A stretch of DNA of 64,000 nucleotides from Devosia algicola (GTDB lineage: Bacteria; Pseudomonadota; Alphaproteobacteria; Rhizobiales; Devosiaceae): positions 930,001 through 994,000 of the forward strand of contig NZ_CP118246.1 of NCBI RefSeq assembly GCF_028816455.1, given 5' to 3'. The notes beneath the pieces are model-generated. The model had not been told where the DNA came from. It did not search any database and worked only from the letters and a program-made list of their open reading frames with translations. This document shows, piece by piece, positions 10,910-20,343 of the stretch. Both the position numbers and the translations under genes were made by a program. How positions within the stretch are numbered: position 1 is the stretch's first letter; every line of letters begins with the position of its first letter.

Positions 10910-11998
10910 ATGAACACCGAACGTCTTTTTACGATTGCTCGCAAGATTACCACGGACATTGAGACCAACTTGGTGATCGATACAATCGCCACCTTACAGA
11001 ATGCACTTCAAACGCAAATTTCCAGTCCCAACGCCGCCAACCTCTCTCAAATTGAAACATCTCTTGAGACGCTCCAAGCGCTCAGCACATCGCCCGATTT
11101 TCTCTATCCGGAGACTTGGAACCAATCACTCGAACACATCGGGGCATTGCTACTTAAGAACGCTTCCTTTGCTACTCAAACAGTTGATGCGGTGAGAGGT
11201 AACAGCATTACGCTGGAAAGCGCTGTGGCCACGGTTAACCAAATTCATACCAAGCTGGTGTCCGTGAGAACAGCACTTATGGGCATCCTAGAAGCGTTTG
11301 AGAGCTTGGGCTTGGAAGCCTACGAGATTGAGGAAGGTGAAGCCGAGCTAAGCATTCTGATGCCGAGGGCAGCATTTTCTAACGAGTTAATGGCATTCTC
11401 GAAAGATCTTACAGATATCGCCAAGTTCCTGGAACTCAGCGAGGAAATCGCAACTGGAAGTCGAAGCCCTCCAAGACTTGATGAGCCTATCAACGACCGA
11501 TCCGCTGATATTTGCTGGAATTACCATCCCAGCATGCTTATTCGTGTTGAAAATTACGAGAGAGATCATTGAGTTGATAACCTCAACATACAATTTGAGG
11601 GAGGCGAGAGCCAACGCGCTAGCTGCCGAAGCCTCTACAAAAGCGCTCGACGCACTAGACGCAGATATCGATGCGAAGATTGACAGTGGCCTTAAGAGAA
11701 TAGCCGACGGCGTCATCGGCCCCCGAAACAAAAGTAGAATGAACGAGCCTTAAAATTGAGCCTCAACAATTACCTACCGCAGATCGCTGCGCGGCTCGAT
11801 AACGGCTATAAAATCGAAGGTAATGCGGGAATTTCTGCTGCCGAGAACGGAATGGAGGACAATAAGTCTGAGGCCAACGAAATCAACCAGATTTCTAAAG
11901 AGATTCGGTACCATGCGTTGCCGCCCGTTCCCGTACTGAAACTAACGTTAACAATGTCGAGCGACAACCGAGATGATGCCGACAGAAATGGGGCCTAA
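10910..11998 (+). CDS. Unrecognised protein with a membrane segment and coiled coil (three frameshifts)
   Basis: I do not recognise this protein. Three stretches in different frames join into about 361 residues when GAGCCT is read as GAGCT at 11483, 11745 and 11758. The joins read PPRLDELSTTDPLIFAG and SRMNELKIELNNYLPQ. Residues 1-190 are mostly helical and polar. One hydrophobic segment follows (LIFAGITIPACLFVLKI), then an Ala/Glu-rich helix likely to form a coiled coil, and a charged C-terminus. Base composition is clearly more AT-rich than its neighbours, which suggests transfer. It starts 100 bases after nrdJ behind a weak GGGG site and has no obvious partner. Confidence 0.65.
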
Positions 11999-12114
11999 CC
12001 TCCGAATCGGGGCGCATTGTGGACTAATTGTCACCACACCAACTTGTTGGCACAGTAGCGCGGTCGCAGCGGCGCGACCGCTGCCGTTGCCATAGTAAGC
12101 ACTGAGCCTCCCAC

Positions 12115-12216
12115 CGTGTCACCCCGGGCTTGACCCGGGGCCCATCCTGAGATCCCTCAACCCTCCGTGCACTCAGAAAAACCTCAAGATGGACCCCGGC
12201 CTCCGCCGGGGTGACA
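12115..12216. repeat. Pair of opposed palindromic repeats
   Basis: Two units face each other. The first, near 12117-12150, contains CCCCGGG-CTTGA-CCCGGGG followed by CCCATC. The second, near 12189-12215, contains ACCCCGGC-CTCC-GCCGGGGT and reads GATGGACCCC in the opposite direction. The outer ends, GTGTCACCCCGG and CCGGGGTGACAC, are complementary, so the 100-bp block can form one long hairpin or two short ones. Such repeats are common between genes in this order of bacteria. The 12217-12551 stretch that follows holds no gene I can support. Confidence 0.65.
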
Positions 12217-12551
12217 CCGCGGTTGGGAACGCCCCCTCAACTCCCGCCACTCAGACAAGGCCACGTAGCGCCCCCTTCCCCCCACACAAAAAGCAAAAAC
12301 AAAAAAATGTCCCCGCCCCCAAAACCCCGCGTAAACTCTGTCCATCGCCCAGGCCAGAGCCGATCATGACGCGTGATGAGCCTGGGGACAGTCGGGGAGG
12401 TTGGGGCGCCAGTCTCTCGCATGGATGCTGCCCACCAGCCTGGTGGCGGGGCAACGGGGATGGGAGCCGGACGACCGGGCTCAGTTGCCAATGTCTTGTC
12501 ACCAGCCCCGAAAGGGGTGGCTGCTTAAGGCGTGTGCGCAAAATCCCGACG

Positions 12552-12612
12552 CGATGGCGAGACCCCGGTTTCACCTGACTTTATTTCCCACGAGATCGCG
12601 GTCTCGCCATCG
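12552..12612. repeat. 13-bp perfect inverted repeat with 35-base spacer
   Basis: CGATGGCGAGACC at 12552-12564 is exactly complementary to GGTCTCGCCATCG at 12600-12612. It lies in a gene-free stretch between the gene at 10910 and the minus-strand gene at 12701. It could be a structured RNA element or a remnant of a small mobile element. There is no T-run that would mark a terminator. Confidence 0.6.
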
Positions 12613-12700
12613 TTGCTCGTCCCTGCCCGTCGACCATTGGTCGCACGGTGCAGCACCATGGCTGGTTTTGTTGGCCGCACGCCACAGTGCAGCAGCGCCG

Positions 12701-12943
12701 CTAGCGCGAAGCGCCAGACGCGAGATCGCGCAGCATGTCGAGGGCCTCGCGCTTGACCTCATCATGGTCATACTCGTAGCCATCCTTGTCCCGATTGGCG
12801 TCGACTTCGTTGGTGTGCTCGATTTCGGCATCAATCGGATCGGTATTGGGTGACGCCGAAAAAAACATCCCCAACGGCCGATGATGGACCCTGCCATCCG
12901 CCATATGCTCGAATTGATCTCTCGTTACCTTCCTGAAGGCCAT
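12701..12943 (-). CDS. Small hypothetical acidic protein
   Basis: An 80-residue product I do not recognise. It starts MAFRKVTRDQFEHMADG, has a central acidic, Asp- and Glu-rich part around EIEHTNEVDANRDKDGYEYD, and ends in a short helix (REALDMLRDLASGA). It has no signal peptide or membrane segment, so it is probably cytoplasmic. A GGAGAG Shine-Dalgarno site a few bases ahead of ATG 12943 supports this start. It stands alone, divergent from the small membrane gene at 13115. Confidence 0.6.
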   Translation of the reverse strand: MAFRKVTRDQFEHMADGRVHHRPLGMFFSASPNTDPIDAEIEHTNEVDANRDKDGYEYDHDEVKREALDMLRDLASGASR

Positions 12944-13114
12944 TACTCGCTCTCCTGAACCTGTACGCACCAGGCGTCCTGAATTTGAACCATAGCACCG
13001 CCCACACCATCAAAGGCAAGAGGTCGTCGACACCGACCCATCGATCCCATTGTAAATGCTTGTAATTATTGCACCTATCGGTCATCCTTGCGCCAATATG
13101 CAGGGAAGGTCCAA

Positions 13115-13246
13115 TTGGCAGACAAAAAAGGCCATCGGGAACAATCGGACGACGACACCGCAAACCGTCGCCTGATGATCATGCTGATCGCCGGCATGGT
13201 GCTGGCCATTGTCGGCATTTCGATAATATTCGCCATCGTTCACTAG
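13115..13246 (+). CDS. Small single-pass membrane protein (43 aa)
   Basis: A short gene starting with TTG 13115 behind a GGGAAGG site at about 13104. Residues 1-18 are charged (ADKKGHREQSDDD) and residues 20-42 form one hydrophobic helix (LMIMLIAGMVLAIVGISIIF). It ends almost at the end of the helix, so the N-terminal part probably stays in the cytoplasm. Proteins of this layout are widespread and mostly uncharacterised. The TTG start is uncertain, but no ATG gives a better frame. Confidence 0.55.
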   Translation: MADKKGHREQSDDDTANRRLMIMLIAGMVLAIVGISIIFAIVH

Positions 13247-13417
13247 CGCTCACGCCGCAATCTCAAACGCCCGTTGAACCCGATTATATGCCCGCCGGGC
13301 AACGCCGCCCCTATACTGAGAAAAACAACGCCCAGCCCACGCCCGCCACCGCCACGCGCAATTTTCTGACTATCAAATGGTCACGACGACCCAAATGATC
13401 AAACAGCAGGACACGAC

Positions 13418-14402
13418 ATGACCAAGAAACTACGTTGGGGAATTCTGGCAACCGGCGGCATCGCCCATAATGTGACCCGAGACCTTGTTGCGACGGGCCA
13501 CGACGTCACGGCCGTTGGTTCGCGCACGCTGGAAAAAGCAAGCGCATTCGCCAGGGAGTTTGACATCAAGACGGCCCACGGCAGCTATGAAGACTTGGTC
13601 GCCGATCCCAATGTCGATGCGATCTATGTCGCCACCCCTCATCCAATGCATGTCCACAACGCAAAACTCGCCCTTGAGGCTGGCAAACACGTTCTCATCG
13701 AAAAGCCGTTCACGATAAATGCGCGCGAAGCGGCAGAAATTGTCGCATTGGCCAAACAGAAAAATCTGGCCGTACTGGAAGCCATGTGGACGCGGTTCCT
13801 GCCCCATATGATCAAAGTCCGGGAAATTATCGCCTCTGGCCTTCTGGGCGAGATCACATCCCTCAATGCTGAGCATGCCCAGGCCCTGTCCGACGATCCC
13901 GCCCATCGCCTCAATGCAATAGAGCCTTGGCGGCAGTGCCCTGATGGATCTCGGTATTTATCCGATTTCATTCGTCTGGGATATTTTGGGCGAACCAACC
14001 CTCACCCACGCCGAAGCGCGCTTCCGTTCAACCGGCGCTGACTCCCACATCTCGGCGATTTTCCGCCATTCTGGCGGCGCGATTTCCACCATCTTGGCGT
14101 CCAGCGAAGTCGCTGGCCCGAACCGGGCGCAGATTCTCGGCACCAAGGCGCGTATCGAAATTGAGGGGGTCTGGTACGCGCCCACATCATTCCGTGTGAT
14201 TGCCAAAAACAAGGACGTTATTGAGGAATATCGCTCCGATGTGAGCGGCGGTGGCAAGCAATTTGAGGCAGACGAACTCGAAAACATGGTCGCCAATGGC
14301 AAGATTTCAAGCGACATTATGCCGTTGACCGAAACAGTAGCCATCATGAAAACGCTCGACGCCGTCCGCGCCAGTATCGGCCTGCGCTATCCGTGGGAAT
14401 AG
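13418..14402 (+). CDS. Gfo/Idh/MocA-family NAD(P)-dependent oxidoreductase (one-base frameshift)
   Basis: A sugar or cyclitol dehydrogenase of about 327 residues. The Rossmann fold begins LRWGILATGGIAHNVTRDL; the catalytic lysine is in the conserved EKP of GKHVLIEKPFTI near residue 95, and AMWTRFLPH precedes the C-terminal substrate domain. The frame breaks at GAGCCT (13922-13927); removing one C gives NAIELGGSALMDLGIYPISF, typical of the family. Substrate unknown. It is monocistronic, with an ATG behind a short AGGACACGAC leader. Confidence 0.9.
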
Positions 14403-14418
14403 CGCGCGCCGCCACCCC

Positions 14419-15333
14419 TCAGGCTTTTGGCGGCAGCCAACGTTTTTCGATCTTGGCCACCATCGTATAGGCCGGATCGAAAACGTTCCCCACCTGGTAG
14501 CGAATGACCTGCCCCATCAAATGCGACGCGGCAACCCCGGAGAGCCCATACTCACCGGTCAGCCAGTCGAACATTTCGGTGGTCGCATGTTGTAGCGCCT
14601 GATCCAGGGGCCGTGCATTGCCAACCGTCAGGATCGCCTCGTCGGTTTCCGCCCGTGGCCACACAATTTTTGTACCCTTTACCACCGAAAGCCGAACCTC
14701 AACCTCCATCGCCGTTTCAACACCCGTCCCCACGATCTCGCCATCGCCCTGCACTGCATGGCAGTCACCGAGGAAAAACAGCGCACCGGGCACAAATACC
14801 GGAAACCAGATTTTGGTCCCCGGTCCAAAGCCGCGATAATCCATGTTCCCGCCATTCTCGGCACTGGTCGCGGTCGAAAACGCCTGCCCTCGGTCCGGGG
14901 CCACACCAAAGCAGCCGATCATCGGATCAAGCGGCAACACCAGGTGCTCCAGCCCCGCCACCGGCGCCGCCAGCGATACTGTGCCCGCCTCGATATCGAT
15001 GAACCATTCAGTCCGCGCACTCTGCGGCAGGTCCCGCACCCGCTCCGGTTGCACCACATTGGCCGCCAGCGATGCCCGCGTCCATCCCATCGGGCGGATC
15101 GGCGTCATGCGCACGATTTCAACCAACAGCCTGTCGCCAGGCGCCGCCCCCTCGACATGGATCGGCCCATTCATCGGGTTGCCGCCGCTGGCCCGGCTCA
15201 CACCGTCCTTGTCCACCCCCATGGCATCAAGCGTTTCCGTCACCACGCTATCACCATCACCAACATGTAGTGCGGGTGGAACGGTACCCAGAATATTGTG
15301 CCAGACGTTACAAACCAGTCGGTGCGTTGTCAT
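14419..15333 (-). CDS. Acetamidase/formamidase-family protein
   Basis: A 304-residue FmdA/AmdA-family hydrolase, which releases ammonia from formamide or short amides in the cytoplasm. Family segments present are HNILGTVPPALHVGDGDSV at the N-terminus, PMNGPIHVEGAAPGDRLLVEI, LPLDPMIGCFGVAP, GGNMDYRGFGPGTKIWFPVF and LFFLGDCHAVQGDGEIVGTG, with the His and Asp metal ligands. The gene is intact. It is convergent with the Gfo/Idh gene and divergent from the dienelactone hydrolase gene. Which amide it uses cannot be read. Confidence 0.88.
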   Translation of the reverse strand: MTTHRLVCNVWHNILGTVPPALHVGDGDSVVTETLDAMGVDKDGVSRASGGNPMNGPIHVEGAAPGDRLLVEIVRMTPIRPMGWTRASLAANVVQPERVRDLPQSARTEWFIDIEAGTVSLAAPVAGLEHLVLPLDPMIGCFGVAPDRGQAFSTATSAENGGNMDYRGFGPGTKIWFPVFVPGALFFLGDCHAVQGDGEIVGTGVETAMEVEVRLSVVKGTKIVWPRAETDEAILTVGNARPLDQALQHATTEMFDWLTGEYGLSGVAASHLMGQVIRYQVGNVFDPAYTMVAKIEKRWLPPKA

Positions 15334-15461
15334 GATTGTGTCCGTTGTTGATCCCGATACGCTTCCATAGCGTTCGAAACACCCGCGTTAATCTGTTATG
15401 CTGCCGTCGTACGCGAATTTCCTTCCCAACGCCGTCTCATAGACAAATCAGGGAGAAAATC

Positions 15462-16349
15462 ATGAACCGCATGACCGCCAAGGATTTCGATCAGGAACTG
15501 CTCGAACTCTATGACTATTACGTCCACGGCAAAATTACCAAACGCGAATTTCTTGATCGGGCAGGCAAATTTGCCGTCGGTGGACTGACAGCCGTCGCCC
15601 TGCTCAACCTGCTCAGCCCGAATTATGCAATGGCACAGCAGGTCACGTTTACCGACCCAGACATCGATGCTGAATACATTACCTACCCCTCCCCCAACGG
15701 CCACGGCGACGTCCGTGGATACTGGGTTCGTCCAACCGCCACCACAACCCCGGTCGGCGGGGTCGTGGTTGTTCACGAAAACCGCGGCCTCAATCCCTAT
15801 ATTGAAGACGTGGCCCGCCGCGTCGCGAAGGCCGGCTTTGTAGCTATCGCACCAGACGGACTGTCATCGGTTGGCGGCTATCCCGGCAATGATGAAGACG
15901 GCCGCGAACTGCAGTCACAGGTCGACCCAACCAAATTGATGAACGATTTTTTCGCCGCCATAGAATTCCTGCAATCCCACGACGCCGTAAACGAAAAGGT
16001 CGGGATCGTCGGCTTTTGCTACGGCGGTGGCGTCTGCAACGCGGCGGCTGTGGCATACCCCGAACTGGGCGCGGCAGTACCATATTACGGTCGTCAGGCT
16101 TCAGCAGACGATGTTCCCAAGATAAAAGCACCGCTCCTGTTGCACTATGCCGGTCTCGACACGCGCATAAATGAGGGCTGGCCAGCCTATGAGGCGGCGC
16201 TCAAGAGTAACGACAAGACGTACGAAGCCTATATCTACGACGACGTAAATCACGGCTTCCACAACGATTCCACGCCACGGTACGATGCCGAGACCGCCGA
16301 ACTGTCGTGGGGTCGGACTGTGGACTGGTTCAAAAAATATCTGAGTTGA
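15462..16349 (+). CDS. Dienelactone hydrolase-family protein, exported
   Basis: A 295-residue alpha/beta hydrolase. After about 35 residues comes a hydrophobic export segment (FAVGGLTAVALLNLLSP) ending near AMAQQ, so it probably acts in the periplasm. The catalytic triad is visible: the cysteine nucleophile in GIVGFCYGGGVCN, an Asp in LLHYAGLDTRINEG and a His in DVNHGFHND. The cysteine is as in dienelactone hydrolases of chloroaromatic breakdown, but exported forms like this act on unknown esters. ATG 15462 follows GGGAGAAA at 15451. A strong hairpin downstream ends the transcript. Confidence 0.9.
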   Translation: MNRMTAKDFDQELLELYDYYVHGKITKREFLDRAGKFAVGGLTAVALLNLLSPNYAMAQQVTFTDPDIDAEYITYPSPNGHGDVRGYWVRPTATTTPVGGVVVVHENRGLNPYIEDVARRVAKAGFVAIAPDGLSSVGGYPGNDEDGRELQSQVDPTKLMNDFFAAIEFLQSHDAVNEKVGIVGFCYGGGVCNAAAVAYPELGAAVPYYGRQASADDVPKIKAPLLLHYAGLDTRINEGWPAYEAALKSNDKTYEAYIYDDVNHGFHNDSTPRYDAETAELSWGRTVDWFKKYLS

Positions 16350-16371
16350 ACCGCGCAAAACCCAATCTGGT

Positions 16372-16402
16372 CGCACCGGTCCCCTACGCAGGGACCGGTG
16401 CG
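16372..16402. terminator. Perfect 12-bp hairpin between convergent genes
   Basis: CGCACCGGTCCC (16372-16383) and GGGACCGGTGCG (16391-16402) are exact complements with a seven-base loop. It sits between the ends of the dienelactone hydrolase gene and the aldo/keto reductase gene and overlaps the last codons of the latter. It has no T-run, so it may act with Rho or protect the 3' ends. Confidence 0.6.
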
Positions 16403-17404
16403 TCAGGATCAATCAAGCTTTCGGCCTTGAGTTCTGACCAGAGAGCCAACGGCACCTCTTCATTCAGGTAGCCAATATTTGCGACGACCTCTTCGGGCTT
16501 GGCCGCGCCGGGAATGATCGAGACCACAGCGGGGTGCGCCAGCGGAAACTGCAACGCCACGGACTGCAGCGACACGCCATGACGATGGCACACTGCTTGA
16601 ATGCGGCGCGCCTTGTCCTGAATATCGGGTTCGGCAATTTGGTATCGGTAACGGGCTTGCGGCCCCGGCCCGGTCGCCAGAATGCCCGACGCATAAGGCG
16701 CGCCAACGATCACGGAAATATTGTTGTCGAGGCAATATCGCATCCCCGACTTCAGCGCCACCTGATCCAGTAGCGTATAGGGCATGGCAACAATGCAGAA
16801 ATCGAGCGGTACACGCCGCGCTACGGTATCAAGCGACTCCGAGGCATTGAGACCCATGCCGATGGCCTTGATGTGCCCATTGCGCTTGAGTTCTTCCAGC
16901 GCCCTGATGCCGCTGCGGGAAAGATCGTCGAGACTCGGACCACCTTCGTGACCGGCGGCTTCGGGATCATGAATTAAGAGCGCATCAATCGTGTCGAGCC
17001 CCAGCCGCAATAGGCTCTGCTCGTACGAGCGAATGATGCCGTCGTAGGAATAGTCCCAGACGATTTCCATGTTGAGCCCGCCACCCCACGGCGTCCGATC
17101 AAACGTTTTGGGTTCAGTCGGTCGCCTGAAATAGCGTCCGACCTTGGTGGTCAACAGGAACTGATCACGCGGCTGATCAATGACGAAATCGCCGACTCGA
17201 TGCTCGCTAAGACCCCGACCATAATACGGAGCCTGTATCGAAATACCGCACCCCATTGTCCCATGCCGCCTTGATGGTTGCATGGGACAGCTCGCCCGAT
17301 ACCCGATTATACATCCCGCCAAGATGCGCGGCACCAAAACCAAAGGGCGGTAGCGCCAGCGAGGTAGCGCCAACCTGGCGCCGATCAGTCAATCGAATAG
17401 GCAT
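16384..17404 (-). CDS. Aldo/keto reductase, likely sugar 1-dehydrogenase (one-base frameshift)
   Basis: An NAD(P)-dependent TIM-barrel oxidoreductase of about 340 residues, close to D-threo-aldose (L-fucose) dehydrogenases. It starts MPIRLTDRRQVG and has GFGAAHLGGMYN, then YFDTAPYYGRGLSE, which holds the active-site Asp and Tyr. This last motif is split by one extra base in the plus-strand GAGCCT at 17229-17234. Later come DALLIHDPEA and the cofactor segment SIIPGAAKPEEV. As the last gene of the rhamnose operon, it is a candidate for oxidising L-rhamnose to the lactone that feeds the dehydratase; that role is inferred. Confidence 0.85.
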
Positions 17405-17424
17405 CGTCAAAACCTTGATAATTA

Positions 17425-18453
17425 CTAGATTGGGTTGCCAACATCCGAATTAACGGGTTGGGGCGGACGGAAAACTGAAGCGACATCGTCGTCGGGCGCT
17501 TCAGGTGAATTTTCGTAAAGATAGCAGGTCGCAAGACGCTGCGTGTCGGGCACAAATTTCGGCGGCGGTCGTCGCCAGCATTGCTCCATGACGCTGGGGC
17601 ACCTTGGCGCAAATGGGCAGCCGGAATTAGCGCGAGCAGCGTTAGCCTCTGTCACCGGAATTTCGTCGGTGCCCCAAACTTTGTCCAGATCAGGCAACGG
17701 AATAGATGACACAAGCAGTTGCGAGTAAGGATGTTTCGGATCTCCGATAACACGCTCGACCGCGCCAGCTTCCGCAACAGTCCCCCGATAGAGCACGACA
17801 ATATTATCGCAGATCTGGAAGGCGGTTGTCAGGTCGTGAGTGATGTAGACAATCGATATACCAAGATCGCGATTAAGGGTGCGCAACTCATCCAGAATTG
17901 TGGCGCGCAGCGACGCATCGACCATGGAGACCGGCTCGTCGGCAACAATCATCCGCGGTCGAAGCAACACAGCCCGTGCAACCATTACGCGCTGACGTTG
18001 ACCACCGGACAACTCGTGCGGGAACCGACCGAGTGTGTCCTGGGGTCGCAATCCGACACGTTTAAGCGCATCTTCAATAAGCGCCTGCGCCTTGGCCTCG
18101 GTGTCGGCGAGGTGATAGCGCTTAACGGGCGTCGTCAGCACATGGTCGATCCGGTAAAATGGATTGAACACCTCAAACGGATCCTGGAAGACCGGCTGTA
18201 CCTCGCGGCGAAACTGTCGTTTCTCCGATGCGCTCATTTTGGCGACGTCTTTGCCCGCATAGAGCACCGCGCCTTCTGTCGGCTCGATGAACCCCAGCAT
18301 CATGCGAGCCAGCGTTGTTTTGCCACTGCCGCTCTCTCCCGCGACCGCTGTCATCGAAGGCGCATCGTCCGACAGCGTCAATGTAACCTTGTCCAGCGCC
18401 GTGAACCCGCCGTAGCGTTTGGTCAAATCCTGCACTTCCATCAAGGCGGTCAT
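17425..18453 (-). CDS. Peptide/opine/oligosaccharide ABC transporter ATPase (OppF type)
   Basis: A 342-residue ATPase with Walker A GESGSGKT, Q-loop PVFQDPFEVFNPF, signature [14 protein letters not shown] and Walker B MIVADEPVSMVDASL. The C-terminal oligopeptide extension holds the Cys cluster CPFAPRCPSVMEQC. It pairs with the OppD-type ATPase upstream; its ATG overlaps that gene's stop. It powers import through the two permeases of this operon. The presence of rhamnose enzymes suggests a rhamnose-containing oligosaccharide rather than peptides as cargo. Confidence 0.93.
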   Translation of the reverse strand: MTALMEVQDLTKRYGGFTALDKVTLTLSDDAPSMTAVAGESGSGKTTLARMMLGFIEPTEGAVLYAGKDVAKMSASEKRQFRREVQPVFQDPFEVFNPFYRIDHVLTTPVKRYHLADTEAKAQALIEDALKRVGLRPQDTLGRFPHELSGGQRQRVMVARAVLLRPRMIVADEPVSMVDASLRATILDELRTLNRDLGISIVYITHDLTTAFQICDNIVVLYRGTVAEAGAVERVIGDPKHPYSQLLVSSIPLPDLDKVWGTDEIPVTEANAARANSGCPFAPRCPSVMEQCWRRPPPKFVPDTQRLATCYLYENSPEAPDDDVASVFRPPQPVNSDVGNPI

Positions 18454-19480
18454 AGTTGCCCCTCCGTGTCGCTCATGCGCTCAGGCATCGGCGGCAACGC
18501 GCTGTGTTCGGGATAAAGATGGCAGGCAGCCAATTGACCGGGTCCAACTTCCTGCGGCTGCGGCACTTCGTGCCCGCATCGCTCGAATGCGTAGGGGCAG
18601 CGCGGACTGAAGCTGCACCCTGGCGGCAAATCGATAAGCGGCGGCGGCAGACCGGGAATACCAGTCAATGCCTGCTTGACCTTGATCCCCGGCAGGCTGT
18701 CTACCAACAAACGCGTGTAGGGATGCTTTGGTGCCTCGATCATCCGCCGCACCGGTCCGATCTCGACAATCTTGCCCGCATACATCACGCCGACTACATC
18801 AGCAAATTGTGCAACCAGTCCCATGTCGTGACCGATCAGCACAACCGCTGCCCCCAACCCGTCCTGAAGACGACCGAGCGTCTGCATCACCTGGCGTTGC
18901 ACAACGACGTCGAGCGCGCTGGTTGGCTCATCTGCAATAATGACCTTGGGGCTGAGCGACGTCGCAATCGCCATGGCAGCACGTTGCTTCATGCCGCCCG
19001 ATAGTTCATGGGGAAACCGCCGCGCAACTTCGGGGCAAGCCCCACATTGGTCAGCAACTCCTCGACGCGGGCGTTGAGTGCCGCGCGCTTCATGCCAGTT
19101 GTGTGCGCCGCGATGGCGTCGATGATCTGCTCCTCAAGCCGCATCACCGGGTTGAGCGAACTCATCGCGCCTTGCGGTATCAGCGCGATGTCGCGCAAAC
19201 GCGTTTCGCGTAACTCGCGCACCGACATCGCCATAATGTCCTTGCCATCGAGTATCACGCTGCCTGAGACAATCCGGCCCGGGGGCCGCGTGAGCCGCAT
19301 CAGCGCCGTGGCCATGGTCGTCTTGCCAGAACCGGACTCGCCGATCAGGCCGAGACGCTCACCGGGCTTAAGTGAAAGGGAAACCTCGTTCACCGCCTTG
19401 GCCGGGCCCTGTCCGGTATCGTAATGCACGTTTAGATCGGAGACCTCGAGAATGGGTTTGACGTCGTCGGATATACTCAT
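18450..19480 (-). CDS. Peptide/oligosaccharide ABC transporter ATPase (OppD type, one-base frameshift)
   Basis: The partner ATPase, about 343 residues. Walker A is GESGSGKTT, the Q-loop is in LIPQGAMSSLNPV, the signature is HELSGGMKQRAAMAIA and Walker B is VIIADEPTSALD; the C-terminus has CSFSPRCPYAFERC. The frame breaks near 19013 just before the signature; adding one base there gives APEVARRFPHELSGG. This is one of the few breaks in the window not at GAGCT. The start is ATG 19480 (GTG 19483 is possible), overlapping the stop of the permease gene. Confidence 0.9.
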
Positions 19481-20343
19481 CACCGTCGCGCCAGTCTTGG
19501 GTTAGCGAACCGATCAAACCCGACCGAGGTGAGAAACAGGCCGATAAAGATCAACGCGATTACAACAATCGGTGGCCCCCACCACCACCAATAGCCACGC
19601 AACACGGCCGAGGATTGCTGCGACCAATAGATTGTGTTGCCCAGCGTCATTTCCTCCAACGCCCCGAGGCCTAGCGCCTCAAGGCCGATGACAGCAAGGA
19701 TCGAGCCGGAAACCGTACCGACGAAGCTGGCCACAATATAAGGCATGATGTTGGGCATGATTTCGGCAAACAATATCTCCCATGGCCCCTCACCATTGAC
19801 CCGTGCCACCTCGACATAGGCCTTCTCCCGGACACTGAGGACCTGTGCGCGTACGGTCCGGGTGGTGAACATCCAGCCCAATGACGCAACCACCATCGCC
19901 ATGATCAAGGTGCTCATCCGATCAATATTGCCGGCAATGACGACAAGCACCGCGATTGCCGGCACAGTCAACAAGGCATCAGAGATCACGCGAATAATGG
20001 CATCCGCCACACCACCAAAATGACCAGCAATCAGGCCGAGAACGGTGCCGAACCCCACGCCGATAAAACCAGCGATCAGTCCCATTTTCAGCGTGTTCGG
20101 TGTGGCGTAAATCAGCAATGTCCACATGTCGCGTCCCTGGGAATCCGTACCCAGGAAATAGTCGCCCCCTGGCGGTCGGCGCGGACGAACCGCGCCCACG
20201 GTGGCATTTATCGGATCAACGAATAGCGAACCAATGGCACCAAACAAGACCACCGCAATCAGGATCGCGAGACCGAGTACCAGGATGCCGCTGATCCGGC
20301 CCTGTTCGTAGTTGCGGCGGAGTGAAACAAAAAACCGATTCAT
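19480..20343 (-). CDS. ABC transporter permease (OppC/DppC type)
   Basis: A 287-residue inner-membrane permease with five to six helices. The N-terminal OppC domain (MNRFFVSLRRNYEQGR followed by a long helix) precedes FLGTDSQGRDMWTLLIYATP, the usual periplasmic signature. The EAA loop that contacts the ATPases is RVNGEGPWEILFAEIMPNI. The open frame continues upstream into the previous gene, but ATG 20343, which overlaps the stop of the first permease, fits the family. Subunit of the rhamnose-operon importer. Confidence 0.92.
   Translation of the reverse strand: MNRFFVSLRRNYEQGRISGILVLGLAILIAVVLFGAIGSLFVDPINATVGAVRPRRPPGGDYFLGTDSQGRDMWTLLIYATPNTLKMGLIAGFIGVGFGTVLGLIAGHFGGVADAIIRVISDALLTVPAIAVLVVIAGNIDRMSTLIMAMVVASLGWMFTTRTVRAQVLSVREKAYVEVARVNGEGPWEILFAEIMPNIMPYIVASFVGTVSGSILAVIGLEALGLGALEEMTLGNTIYWSQQSSAVLRGYWWWWGPPIVVIALIFIGLFLTSVGFDRFANPRLARR

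Noticed and set aside
12189..12578. A 129-residue plus-strand open frame, and a repaired short frame from 12367
   Set aside because: It starts inside a palindromic repeat, has proline- and arginine-rich low-complexity sequence and no ribosome site; the repaired version shows no family feature either.
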